Shown here: positions 52,299 through 61,357 of the stretch, one piece after another
How positions within the stretch are numbered: position 1 is the stretch's first letter
Layout of the letters: every line of letters starts with the position of its first letter
Assembly (NCBI GenBank): GCA_964571275.1
Contig: CAZNCQ010000001.1
Location: 1 to 64,000, forward strand
Length of the DNA stretch: 64,000 nucleotides
Source of the DNA: DASRQZ01 sp964571275
GTDB lineage: Bacteria > Myxococcota_A > Polyangia > Fen-1088
Reading direction: 5' to 3'
Translations under genes and position numbers: made by a program
Notes under the pieces: generated by a model
Databases searched by the model: none
Seen by the model: only the letters and a program-made list of their open reading frames with translations
Told to the model about the DNA's origin: nothing

Positions 52299-54707
52299 AT
52301 GGCGCAGGTCAGTTTTCCCGGGGTCTACATTCAAGAGGTCCCTTCCGGTGCTCGAACGATTACCGGAGTGGCAACCAGCATCGCGGCCTTCGTCGGAATG
52401 GCCAAGCAAGGACCGGTGAACGTTCCAACGACCGTCCTTGGGTTCACTGACTTTGCCCGCACCTTCTCCGAAGATGTGTCCAACGGCGAGATGCCGGATC
52501 AGGTGCGCCAGTTCTTTCTCAACGGCGGCACCCAGGCGATCATCATGCGCATCGCCAATGGCGCGCTGAAGTCGTCGCTGACGCTGTCGAGCGCCGGCAC
52601 GGCGGTCGGCGTCCTCACGCTGACGGCGATCAACGACGGGCAAGGTGGCGACGCGCTGCGAGTGGCGGTCGACTACGACACGGCGTCGCCGGAAGCGACG
52701 TTCAATCTCACCATCTACTCGGAGAGCTTCGACGCGCGTGGAAATTCGACGCTGACACTCCTCGAGACGTTCACCAACCTCTCGTTCGACGGTAACGATG
52801 CTCGCTTCGTCAGCAAGATCGTCAACGAGAACTCGGCTTTCGTGACCGCGGCCTTCCTCCTCGGCCCGACCGACATTCCGCCGGCAGGCGCCCAGGGCGC
52901 GACCTTCTCGGGAACGCTCTTCAACGCTCAGGCCGCCGCGGGCGCCAACCCCGCCACGAACTATGGCAATTTGATCACCACGGTTGTCAACGCCAAGGGC
53001 GGCACCGGCAACTTCAGACTCCGCGTCGCTGACCAGGCCGCCACGGTCACGCTGACCACGACGCCGGGCGTGAACCTGGCGCTGGCTGACGTGCAGACGG
53101 CGGTCAATACGGCGTTTCTCGGCAAGTCCACCAACGGTCAGCCGATCGCGTTGACGGTCTCCTTCGGCCTCAACGCCGTCGGCACGCAGATCCTCTCCAT
53201 CACTTCGGCCATGACCCCGGGGGTCGATGTGCGGGCCGACACGGCGTCGACCTTCGACATCGCCCAGGATCTCGGGTTGGGTGTCGCCCAGGGGGGCGTC
53301 GAGATCAGCGTGCTGGCGCCGTTGCGGCCGTCAGCGTCGGGGCTGGTATCAACGGTCGCGGATGATCTGACCAACATCCTGGCGTTCGCCGACGTGGCCA
53401 AATCGACCTGGCTGACGCCCGCCGCCGGCGTGTCGCTGGCCCTCGTCGGCTCGGCGGGGTTTTCGGTCAATCCGGCGACGGTCGCGTTTGCCAACGCGAC
53501 GCCGACCAGCACGATGAAGGAGGGGACCGCGGTCGCGGGAAATCCCGCGGCGCTGTCGCTGCGAAATGTTCGGCAAAACATGCAAGCGATTGCCGACGCC
53601 ATCAACCTGGCCACCACGCAGTGGCGCGCGGGCGTCCAGGGAACGCGGTTGGCGTTGACGCCCAAGTTCGGGGACGCGCTGGCGGGGCCGGGAAACCAGT
53701 GGGCCGCGACGGTGCCACCGGGGATCTTGAGCACCGCGGCGACACCGGCTCTGTTCGCGGCGCTTCCGGCAGGTGCGACCCAGCCGCGCACCGCCCGCTT
53801 GTCCGGCGGCGACGACGGCCAGGCCCCCAAGATCACCGACTACGAGAACGCCTACACCATCATCGATTCGCAGGTCGATCTCTTCAATCTGCTGATCCTC
53901 CCCAAGAACGCCGCGGACACGGGGAACGATCGCTCCGCGCTCTGGGGTCCGGCGAGCGTCTTTTGCGAGCAGCGCCGTGCCTTCTTGCTGATCGATCCGC
54001 AGACGTCGATCGACACGGTCGACAAGGCGGTCCAGGAAATCAAGACGCTACGGATCGGCACCGTGACCGATCACTCAGCGGCGTACTGGCCGCGCGTGAA
54101 CGTCAACCCCGACGGCAGTCCACGTTTCATCGACGCCAGCGGCAGCATCGCGGGCATCATGTCACGCATCGACGGCAGCCGCGGCGTCTGGAAAGCGCCA
54201 GCCGGGTTGGAGGCGGACGTACGCGGCATCCTCGGCGTGGCGGTCAAGATGTCAGATCCGGAGAACGGACGCATCAACCCCGAGGCCTTGAACGCGATCC
54301 GGGTCTTCCCGAACGGGATCGTCAGCTGGGGCGCGCGCACGATGGCCGGGTTCGACAACTCGGGCAACGACGACTTCAAGTACGTTCCTGTGCGTCGGGT
54401 CGAGCTCTTCATCGAAGAGAGCCTGGTGCGCGGGCTGCGCTTCGCTGTCTTCGAGCCCAACGACGAGCCGTTGTGGGCCCAGCTGCGGTTGGCCGTTGGC
54501 GGGTTCATGAACAATCTCTTCCGTCAGGGCGCCTTCCAGGGGGCAACGGCCACGCAGGCGTATTTTGTGAAGGTGGATTCGGAGACCACGACTCAGAACG
54601 ACATCAACCTCGGCATCGTCAACGTGGTGGTCGGGTTCGCGCCGCTCAAGCCCGCCGAGTTTGTCGTCATCACAATCAAGCAACTAGCTGGTCAGATCCA
54701 GGTTTAG
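52299..54707 (+). CDS. eCIS contractile tail sheath protein
   Basis: An 802-residue phage-tail-sheath-family protein (Afp2-4/Pvc2 type). The N-terminal arm (QVSFPGVYIQEVPSGARTITGVATSIAAFVG) and the C-terminal core with RVELFIEESLVRGLRFAVFEPNDEPLWAQLRLAVGGFMNNLF are diagnostic; the end NVVVGFAPLKPAEFVVITIKQ makes the strand that links neighbouring subunits. It is about twice as long as minimal sheath proteins, with an insertion of roughly 350 residues (about 110-470), expected to be displayed on the outer face. Only one sheath gene is in view. Confidence 0.95.
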   Translation: MAQVSFPGVYIQEVPSGARTITGVATSIAAFVGMAKQGPVNVPTTVLGFTDFARTFSEDVSNGEMPDQVRQFFLNGGTQAIIMRIANGALKSSLTLSSAGTAVGVLTLTAINDGQGGDALRVAVDYDTASPEATFNLTIYSESFDARGNSTLTLLETFTNLSFDGNDARFVSKIVNENSAFVTAAFLLGPTDIPPAGAQGATFSGTLFNAQAAAGANPATNYGNLITTVVNAKGGTGNFRLRVADQAATVTLTTTPGVNLALADVQTAVNTAFLGKSTNGQPIALTVSFGLNAVGTQILSITSAMTPGVDVRADTASTFDIAQDLGLGVAQGGVEISVLAPLRPSASGLVSTVADDLTNILAFADVAKSTWLTPAAGVSLALVGSAGFSVNPATVAFANATPTSTMKEGTAVAGNPAALSLRNVRQNMQAIADAINLATTQWRAGVQGTRLALTPKFGDALAGPGNQWAATVPPGILSTAATPALFAALPAGATQPRTARLSGGDDGQAPKITDYENAYTIIDSQVDLFNLLILPKNAADTGNDRSALWGPASVFCEQRRAFLLIDPQTSIDTVDKAVQEIKTLRIGTVTDHSAAYWPRVNVNPDGSPRFIDASGSIAGIMSRIDGSRGVWKAPAGLEADVRGILGVAVKMSDPENGRINPEALNAIRVFPNGIVSWGARTMAGFDNSGNDDFKYVPVRRVELFIEESLVRGLRFAVFEPNDEPLWAQLRLAVGGFMNNLFRQGAFQGATATQAYFVKVDSETTTQNDINLGIVNVVVGFAPLKPAEFVVITIKQLAGQIQV

Positions 54708-54746
54708 CCGAGGACGGCTCGATACCTCAATCGCGGGGGGACGTGT

Positions 54747-55253
54747 ATGGCGACATCAGAGTTTCCGAAGAACGCTCACCGGTTCGACCCGTACAAGAAC
54801 TTCAAGTTCCGGGTCAGCTTCAACAACAAGGTCGTCGCGGGGATCAGCAAGGTCAGCCCGCTCAAGCGTACCACCCAGGTCGTGACCCACCGCGAGGGCG
54901 GTGATCCCAGCACGCCGCGCCACTCGCCCGGCAACACGGCGTTCGATCCGATCACGCTGGAGCGCGGGGTGACCTTTGACCTCGAGTTCGAGCTGTGGGC
55001 GAACCTGGTGTTCAACACCGACGGCGACGCCGCGGTCTCGCTCAAGAACTACAAGCGAGACGTCATCATCGACGTGCTCAACCTGCAGGGCGTGAAGGTC
55101 AAGGCGTACAAGATCTTCCGCGCCTGGGTTTCGGAGTACATCTCGGTTCCTCAGCTGGATTCCAACGCCAACGCCACGATGATCGAGTCGATCGTTCTTC
55201 AGAACGAGGGCTGGCAACGTGACGACGACGTCAAGGAACAGCCCGAAACGTAA
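54747..55253 (+). CDS. eCIS inner tube protein
   Basis: A 168-residue phage tail tube protein (Afp1/5, gp19-like). HRFDPYKNFKFRVSFNNKVVAGISKVSPLKRTTQV and TPRHSPGNTAFDPITLERGVTFDLEFELWAN are family signatures; the end IVLQNEGWQRDD is likewise typical. It forms stacked hexamer rings within the sheath. A GGGGGGA stretch precedes ATG 54747, 39 bases after the sheath stop. Confidence 0.95.
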   Translation: MATSEFPKNAHRFDPYKNFKFRVSFNNKVVAGISKVSPLKRTTQVVTHREGGDPSTPRHSPGNTAFDPITLERGVTFDLEFELWANLVFNTDGDAAVSLKNYKRDVIIDVLNLQGVKVKAYKIFRAWVSEYISVPQLDSNANATMIESIVLQNEGWQRDDDVKEQPET

Positions 55254-55343
55254 AGGGCGCTTTGGTCCGGCCCGCCGCGCGCGGACGGGGAAGGAGCGGA
55301 GTCAGGGCGCGAGCCTCGTTTTCAGGAAGGGGGAGCTAGAGCG

Positions 55344-56132
55344 TTGTTTCGAGTGGATCTCATGCCAAACGCCGCCGGCCCGCGGTACGCGTTGCTGCGG
55401 GACATTTCGGGTCGCGACGAGCTGGCGCTGTCGGGGGCGGAGCCGATGGCCGCATCGGAGCTGGTCGAGCGGCTGCTGATCGATCGCCCAGGCGCCATCC
55501 TGCGCCCGGGCGCGCAGCTCTCGCTATCGGATCGCGATCGTTTGGTCGCCGCGCTTCACACCCATTGCTTCGGGGACCAGGTCGAGTGCCTGGTCACGTG
55601 CGAGAAATGCTCGGCGTCGTTCGAATTGACCTTTCAGCTCTCGCTGATGTTGCGGGGGTTGCGCGCGTCGCCGCCCCCGGACGTCGAAGGGCCCGATGAA
55701 TCAGGTCACTACTGTCTGCCCGACGGGACGCGGTTCCGGTTGCCGACGACGGAGGACGAGCGCGCGATCGGTGGTCTTCATCCCGAGCAGGCGGTGCGCA
55801 CGCTCCTCGAGCGCTGTGTCGAGTCGGGTGACCCGGTGGCCGCCAGCGGCGCGGTACAGGACGCGATGGACGCGCTGGCGCCGCTGCTGAGCCTGCCGGT
55901 TCCGGTCGACTGCCCCGAGTGCTCGGCGCCTCAGGAGGTCGAGTTCGACATGGTGCGGTTCTTCTTGTCGGCGTTCGCGCGCGAGCGTCCCATCCTGTTA
56001 CGCGAGATCCACGCGATCGCGGCCTCCTATCACTGGAGGCACAACGAGATCCTCGAGCTGCCACGCAATGAACGACGCGCCTTCGTCTCGCTGATCGTGC
56101 CGGTCCAGGAGACCCGGAGAACCGCCGCGTGA
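55344..56132 (+). CDS. T4-baseplate-like protein with zinc-ribbon pairs
   Basis: A 262-residue protein with two CxxC pairs (CLVTCEKCSASFELTF, about 78-92, and VDCPECSAPQEVEFD, about 188-202) likely sharing a zinc, and a C-terminal block LREIHAIAASYHWRHNEILELPRNERRAFVSLI typical of T4 baseplate/tail-assembly-type proteins in contractile systems. It is probably an assembly factor or baseplate part. TTG 55344 has GGAAGGGGGAGC eight bases upstream; GTG 55353 and ATG 55362 are alternatives. It overlaps the next gene by GTGA. Confidence 0.75.
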   Translation: MFRVDLMPNAAGPRYALLRDISGRDELALSGAEPMAASELVERLLIDRPGAILRPGAQLSLSDRDRLVAALHTHCFGDQVECLVTCEKCSASFELTFQLSLMLRGLRASPPPDVEGPDESGHYCLPDGTRFRLPTTEDERAIGGLHPEQAVRTLLERCVESGDPVAASGAVQDAMDALAPLLSLPVPVDCPECSAPQEVEFDMVRFFLSAFARERPILLREIHAIAASYHWRHNEILELPRNERRAFVSLIVPVQETRRTAA

Positions 56133-57262
56133 GCTACTTCGGTCGCATCGCTTCTCGGGTCGGGGCGCCCGCTGCGCGGCGGGTGGCGCCGAGCGCCGGC
56201 AGCCAATCCCCCGTCGCGCGGGCCGACCAGCGTCTGAACCTGCTAGGCGACTGGGAGCTCCCCATGCCCGCTGCCTCGACGGCGCGGCCGCAACGCGCCG
56301 GCGGGGAGAGCTTGGAGGCCGGTGACCTCGAGGCCGGTGACCTCAATGTGGGCGCGCTCGCGCCCGACAGCGATTCCGGAACCACGTTCGCCGGCGAACC
56401 GGCGGTCACGAATGCGCCGGCGCGCGGCGGCACCCCCGCGGCAGCACGGAAACCGGCACCGAGGAGCAATGCGTTCGACGCCGACTTCCCCCCGACGACC
56501 AGCGCACCGCCCGCGCCCGCGACGTCCGCCGGTCAGGTCGATCGCGCGGGACACGCCGGGCGACTACCACCCTCGCTCGCCGAGCCGCCGGCGGCTTCGC
56601 CACGCGAGCACCGATCGCCTGCCGGCAGTCCGCCGGTCTCGCCACTTCTCGCTCAGTCGCAGGCCATGGCCCGGACGCCGATTGACAGCCGCCCGACCGG
56701 CGCAGCGGACGATCGTCCCACCGGCACATCGAACGCGCGAAGGTCGCCGACGACGGTGATCGACGCGGAGGTCGCATCAACCTCCGCGGCCCCGCGCGGC
56801 GCGCTCTCGTCGGACGAGGCGGCTGCGGCCGTCTCGCGCGCAGCGACGCCCGCGTCGCCGGTACCAGCGGCGCCGGAGCCCGCGCGGCGAGCGGAGGCCG
56901 GCCCCACCAGCGCGATGCAAGCGCTCAGCGAGGCACTCTCGAAGGTCAACGCCTGGATGGCCCGGCCCATCGAACCGCGCCGCCTCGAACCCGCGCCAAG
57001 CATGATCTCGGCGGCGGCGCCGTTGCCAGCCACGCCCGCCGACGCGGGCGCGCGCCACGGGCTGGACGGCGATGCGGCGGCCGCTCCCGTCGCGCCGCGG
57101 TTGTCGATCGGCCACCTCGAGGTCGAGGTCGTGCCGCCGCCGCCCGAGCCGGTGCGCGCCCCGGCCGCCCGCGCGCAGCGGGCACCGTCGCATGGCGGGC
57201 TCACGGCGGTCTTCGCGGCCGCCGAGATCGCCAAGCTCTCCTTCGGGACCAGAGGCCGTTAG
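56129..57262 (+). CDS. Pro/Ala-rich eCIS-associated protein, unknown function
   Basis: A 377-residue protein with a low-complexity, Pro/Ala/Arg/Thr-rich body and only two conserved-looking ends: an N-terminal MSYFGRIASRVGAPA and the C-terminal RLSIGHLEVEVVPPPPEP, followed by LTAVFAAAEIAKLSF. Similar disordered proteins with a short SIGxIxVxV-PPP motif sit at this place in other injection-system operons and may be scaffold or length-control proteins. GTG 56129 overlaps the preceding stop. Confidence 0.65.
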   Translation: MSYFGRIASRVGAPAARRVAPSAGSQSPVARADQRLNLLGDWELPMPAASTARPQRAGGESLEAGDLEAGDLNVGALAPDSDSGTTFAGEPAVTNAPARGGTPAAARKPAPRSNAFDADFPPTTSAPPAPATSAGQVDRAGHAGRLPPSLAEPPAASPREHRSPAGSPPVSPLLAQSQAMARTPIDSRPTGAADDRPTGTSNARRSPTTVIDAEVASTSAAPRGALSSDEAAAAVSRAATPASPVPAAPEPARRAEAGPTSAMQALSEALSKVNAWMARPIEPRRLEPAPSMISAAAPLPATPADAGARHGLDGDAAAAPVAPRLSIGHLEVEVVPPPPEPVRAPAARAQRAPSHGGLTAVFAAAEIAKLSFGTRGR

Positions 57263-57333
57263 ACGATGGTGCCGGTCGTCATGTCGATGGTCATGAGCGT
57301 CGCCCCTGTACGGGCGGCGGAGGGCGAACGGCC

Positions 57334-58842
57334 ATGCTGACCGACCTCGGGGCGGTCACCCGCACGCTCAAGAACCTCATCTCGCAGGAGCTCCTCACCA
57401 ATGGACTGGTGGCGTCGCTGAACGTCACCGCCGCTCCGCCCGACCCCGAACAGTCGCAGCCCAACCTCATCAGCATCTACCTGTTTCACGTCGTCGAGAG
57501 CCCGGAGTTCCGCAACCTGGCACCCGAGTCGGGCGGCAGCGGGCTCCCGGTCCCCGTCCAGCAAGCGCCGATGGGCGTCGTCATGCAGTACATCATCTCG
57601 GTCCTGCATCGCGCGACCGACGACCTGGACGCCGATACGCTGACCGAGCAGAAGCTGGTCGGTTTCGTCGCGCGCGCGCTGCACGATTTCCCCGTCATCT
57701 CCCCGCAGACTCAGATTGGCGCGCCCGGCGATCCCCTCAGCCAGATCCTCGACCCCGATCTCGCCGAACAGGACGCGACGATCCGGGTGATCCTGCGCCC
57801 CGCGGCCACGGAGGAGCTGGTGGCGTTCTGGGCGACCCAGCAACAACACGTCGCGCGCCTGTCGCTCTTCGTCGAGGTGCGCGTGGTCGTCCTGGAGCCG
57901 AAGCCACCGGTCACGCTGCCGGGCCTGACGTTGTCGCTGGGAACCATCGTCTTTCCGGGCTCCGGGCCCCAGCTGGCGACGACCAGCGGCATCACGTGGT
58001 TCCTGGTGCCCGCCGTGCTGGGCGCCAATCTGCGCGTGCTGTCGTCCAGCCCCGCGCAGGTGGCGCTGTTCCCGCTGGTGCCGCGCCCCACGACGGACCC
58101 CGCTGTCGTCGCGCAGATCAACAGCCAGATGGCGGCGATTGCGGCTCTCGATCCGGTGATTCCCCCCCCGCCGCCGCCGACGCCCCCACCCGCGCGCACG
58201 CTGGAGAACAACAAGCTCACGCTGGAGGGGACCGGCCTGGCGATATTCCCAGGAACGGTGACGCTGGTCCTGCAGCGCGACGACCTCACCGTCCAGGTGT
58301 CGCTGGATTCTCCGCCGCCGGAGAACCAGCCCTGGGCGATCTCGCTGTCGCCGACGCGAATCTCGCTGCAGTTTCGGCAGAACGTCCTCGGGCTGGTGAG
58401 CCAGAACGGCGTGCTGGTCTCGCAAGACGCGGTGCTGGTGCCGGGCGCGTACACGGCTCGCTTGCTGGTCGCCGACCCCAGGTCGGAGGGGCGCCCGCGC
58501 GGCAGCAACCTGGTGTCGTTCATGCTCAACCCGCAGGTGATCTCGGTGCTACCGGCGCCCGCGAGCCGCTACAACCTGCAGGTCGCGGGGAACTACCTCA
58601 ACGATACCAGCACCAACATCGACATCGATCTGTCGGTCGGCGGCCAACCTCTGAAGCCGCCAGCGGTGAGCACACCCTTTGGTCCCGGGAACTTCACAAT
58701 CCTGGCCGACGGAGCGACGATTCAGTTTCAGCTCCCGGCCGGCCTCGCGGCTCCCACGCCGCAAAGCCCGCTGCCGGTGCGCTTGCTCGTCAATGGCGCC
58801 ACCGCGACGCCGTCATGGATCACACAGGCGACCGGACCATGA
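57334..58842 (+). CDS. DUF4255 (Pvc16/Afp16-type) tail terminator with C-terminal Ig-like region
   Basis: A 502-residue protein. Residues 1-190 match DUF4255 (Pvc16_N): VTRTLKNLISQELLTNG, PNLISIYLFHVVESPEFRNL, LHDFPVISPQTQIG. In Afp/PVC this caps the sheath and tube end. A second part (about 195-265) and a Pro-rich joint lead to strand-rich segments (LENNKLTLEGTGLAIFPGTVTLVLQRDD, ... LNPQVISVLPAPASRYNLQVAGNYL) that resemble Ig/IPT folds, an addition absent in the minimal family. GGAGGG nine bases upstream supports ATG 57334. The stop overlaps the ATPase start. Confidence 0.88.
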   Translation: MLTDLGAVTRTLKNLISQELLTNGLVASLNVTAAPPDPEQSQPNLISIYLFHVVESPEFRNLAPESGGSGLPVPVQQAPMGVVMQYIISVLHRATDDLDADTLTEQKLVGFVARALHDFPVISPQTQIGAPGDPLSQILDPDLAEQDATIRVILRPAATEELVAFWATQQQHVARLSLFVEVRVVVLEPKPPVTLPGLTLSLGTIVFPGSGPQLATTSGITWFLVPAVLGANLRVLSSSPAQVALFPLVPRPTTDPAVVAQINSQMAAIAALDPVIPPPPPPTPPPARTLENNKLTLEGTGLAIFPGTVTLVLQRDDLTVQVSLDSPPPENQPWAISLSPTRISLQFRQNVLGLVSQNGVLVSQDAVLVPGAYTARLLVADPRSEGRPRGSNLVSFMLNPQVISVLPAPASRYNLQVAGNYLNDTSTNIDIDLSVGGQPLKPPAVSTPFGPGNFTILADGATIQFQLPAGLAAPTPQSPLPVRLLVNGATATPSWITQATGP

Positions 58843-60959
58843 CGGTGGTCGACATGGATCCCGCCAGCTTCCCGTCTCCCGGCGCTGCCGCACCCGCGGC
58901 GGAACGGCGGGCGAACGCCTTCGTCCCGCCGCCCAGCAACCAGGCGGTGCTGGCCGCCGTGTGCCGGCGAATCCAGGCGCTCGCCGGAAGGCGGCGAGCC
59001 TGGACGGAGTACGCGGCCACGCTCGCGGGGACGGCACGGCAACCAGGCATCGACGGCGAGGGCTCGCGCGCCTCGGGCAATCTCGACGGCGCCGAGGCGG
59101 AACGGGCGTGGAACGCGCAGAGCGCCGACGCGTCCCTGTTCAACGACGAGATCGTCGAGCAGACGCGGTTGCTTCACGCCGATCGAGGATCGCGGCTGGC
59201 AGTGCTGTGTCGCAGCCTGGGCCTGACAGAGCTCGACCGCCTGGTTCTGGAGGTGTGCCTCGCGCTGTCGTTGCAGCCAGAGCTGGCGCCCTGGCTGGTC
59301 GAGGCGCAAGGGCGCGAGGGCCAGGTCACCGAGTACCTGGTCGCGCGGTTGTTCGGCCTCGACCACCCGATCCTGACCGAGGCGAGCGCGCTGTTGCGCT
59401 GGTTGCTGGTGGTGCCGCACGATGCGGGGCCCGGCGAGCCCCGGCTGCTGAGCATCGATCGGCACGTGGTGGCGTTCCTCACCGGGAGCGACGCGACGGA
59501 TCCGGCGCTGCTCGACTGCGCGCGACTGCGGGAACCGCTGCCGCCACTCGAGGACTGGCCGGTGGACGCGGTCGCGGCCCGGCTCGCGCGCGCGATGGAA
59601 CGCGTCGAAACCACGCGCCTCGTGGTTAGTGGGCGGCGAGGGACCGGCAGGCGAACGTTTGCCGCCTGCGTCGCGCGCGCACTGGGCGGCGCCGCGCTGA
59701 TTGTCGACACCAGCGAGATCAGCGAAGCCGACTGGCCCCGAGTCTACGTGCTCGCACAGCGCCACGCTCTGCTGCACGGCCTGGTTCCGATCTGGTGCGG
59801 CCGCGAGGTTGCGCGGCGGCGGCCAGCTCTTCCCTGCGGCGTCTCGTTCGAAGCCGTCACGATCGAGCCCGATGTGGCTCTGGAACCGATCGACAACGGA
59901 GCCGAGGAGCGCCTCACCATACCGGCGCTGACCATCGACCAGCGACGGCGATTGTGGCTGCAGATGGTCCCCAGCGTCCGCGCGTTTCCGCCGGCCGAGA
60001 TCGAGCAGGTCGTCGAGCGCTACCGGCTGTCGATCGGCGATCTGGCCGCGCTCTCCCGCCGAGGGGTGATGACGGTGGACGAGGCGCGCGAGCTGTGCCT
60101 CGAGGCGACGCGGCTGCGGCTGGGCGAGCTCGGGCAGGCGCTGGAGTGCCCGTTCGTGAGAGAGGACCTACTGATTCCGCCCTCGCTGGATCGCACACTG
60201 GACGATTTCCTGTTCGAGGCCCGTGCGCGCGCCCGGTTCTGGGAAGGAACGGCGGCGCGCCGGCTGTTCCCGCGCGGCCGCGGGCTGGTCGGATTGATGA
60301 CCGGCCCGCCCGGGACCGGCAAGACCATGGCGGCGCAGGTGATCGCGCGCGAGCTGGGGCTGGACCTGGTGCGGATCGATCTCGCGACCTGCCTCAGCAA
60401 GTACATCGGCGAGACCGCCAAGAACCTGCATCGCATCTTCGATCAGGCGGCTCACATGAACGCGGTGTTGCTGTTCGACGAAGCCGACGCCCTGTTCAGC
60501 AAGCGGACCGAGGTGCGCGACGCGCACGATCGCTACGCCAATACCGACACGAACTACCTGCTGCAACTGATCGAGGACTTCGAAGGGGTCGCGTTGCTGA
60601 CCAGCAACCAGAAGCAGAACATGGACGGGGCGTTCACCCGGCGCATCCGCTTCCTGTTCGACTTCCCTCGCCCGAGCCCTCGCGAGCGCCTGGCGATCTG
60701 GCAGCGTCTGGTGCGCGAGCTGGCGGGCGCGGATCGCGAGGTGGTGCTGCGCGCCCACCTGGGTGCGCTGGCCAACCGCGTGGACCTGTCGGGAGCGCAG
60801 ATCAAGGTGTCGCTGCTCGGTGCCATGTTCGCGGCTGCGCGCGCGCGGGCGCCGCTCGGTCTCGACCACCTCTATCACGGGATCAATCAAGAGCTCCTCA
60901 AGGAGGGGCGTTCGGTGAGCGCTAACGATCGACAACGCATCGAGGGTGGCCAGCCATGA
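58839..60959 (+). CDS. eCIS AAA+ ATPase (Afp15/Pvc15-like)
   Basis: A 706-residue AAA ATPase. The N-terminal part (1-460) is family specific and contains a degenerate first nucleotide-binding core (VSGRRGTGRRTF). The active AAA domain has Walker A GPPGTGKT (489-496), Walker B LLFDEAD (about 544-550), sensor 1 LLTSNQKQN and a C-terminal lid. Afp15-type ATPases are needed for assembly or cargo loading. ATG 58839 forms an ATGA overlap with the DUF4255 gene, and ATGA joins it to the following gene. Confidence 0.92.
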   Translation: MTVVDMDPASFPSPGAAAPAAERRANAFVPPPSNQAVLAAVCRRIQALAGRRRAWTEYAATLAGTARQPGIDGEGSRASGNLDGAEAERAWNAQSADASLFNDEIVEQTRLLHADRGSRLAVLCRSLGLTELDRLVLEVCLALSLQPELAPWLVEAQGREGQVTEYLVARLFGLDHPILTEASALLRWLLVVPHDAGPGEPRLLSIDRHVVAFLTGSDATDPALLDCARLREPLPPLEDWPVDAVAARLARAMERVETTRLVVSGRRGTGRRTFAACVARALGGAALIVDTSEISEADWPRVYVLAQRHALLHGLVPIWCGREVARRRPALPCGVSFEAVTIEPDVALEPIDNGAEERLTIPALTIDQRRRLWLQMVPSVRAFPPAEIEQVVERYRLSIGDLAALSRRGVMTVDEARELCLEATRLRLGELGQALECPFVREDLLIPPSLDRTLDDFLFEARARARFWEGTAARRLFPRGRGLVGLMTGPPGTGKTMAAQVIARELGLDLVRIDLATCLSKYIGETAKNLHRIFDQAAHMNAVLLFDEADALFSKRTEVRDAHDRYANTDTNYLLQLIEDFEGVALLTSNQKQNMDGAFTRRIRFLFDFPRPSPRERLAIWQRLVRELAGADREVVLRAHLGALANRVDLSGAQIKVSLLGAMFAAARARAPLGLDHLYHGINQELLKEGRSVSANDRQRIEGGQP

Positions 60960-61357
60960 ACGGCAACGACGGCAACGACGGCAACGGCGGCGACGGCAAC
61001 CGCGGCGCGAGCGCCAGGCCCCCAACGCGGCTGCGCACGCCGGACCGCGCTGGCGATCTCCGGCCACGACGACCGCGGGATCCCGGGCCCGTGCCGGCGG
61101 CGCACACCGGCGGTTCGTCAGTCACCATCGACGCTCTGCACATGCGCGTCCAGGCGCACAACGCGTCCGCGGGCCGCGCCATCGCTGAAGAGGCCGTGCG
61201 CCAGGTCGCCGACCGCCTGCCCGTCGGGCTCACCGGGCGGATACCGGCGATGAAGCTCCGTGTGCGTCCGCGGCGCGGTGGCGCCGCGGGCCTGCGCGAC
61301 GCCATCGCCGACTCGATGCTCGAGATGCTGACGCTGCGCGGGCGAGGCGAGCGATGA
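60956..61357 (+). CDS. small eCIS-associated protein, unknown function
   Basis: A 133-residue basic protein. The N-terminal 15 residues are Asn/Gly/Asp repeats (NGNDGNDGNGGDGN); the C-terminal half (VTIDALHMRVQAHNASAGRAIAEEAVRQVADRL) is a conserved-looking strand and helix, with an Arg-rich end. Proteins like this recur between the ATPase and tube-initiator genes in other such operons. It may be a small assembly factor. Overlaps both neighbours by ATGA. Confidence 0.65.
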   Translation: MNGNDGNDGNGGDGNRGASARPPTRLRTPDRAGDLRPRRPRDPGPVPAAHTGGSSVTIDALHMRVQAHNASAGRAIAEEAVRQVADRLPVGLTGRIPAMKLRVRPRRGGAAGLRDAIADSMLEMLTLRGRGER

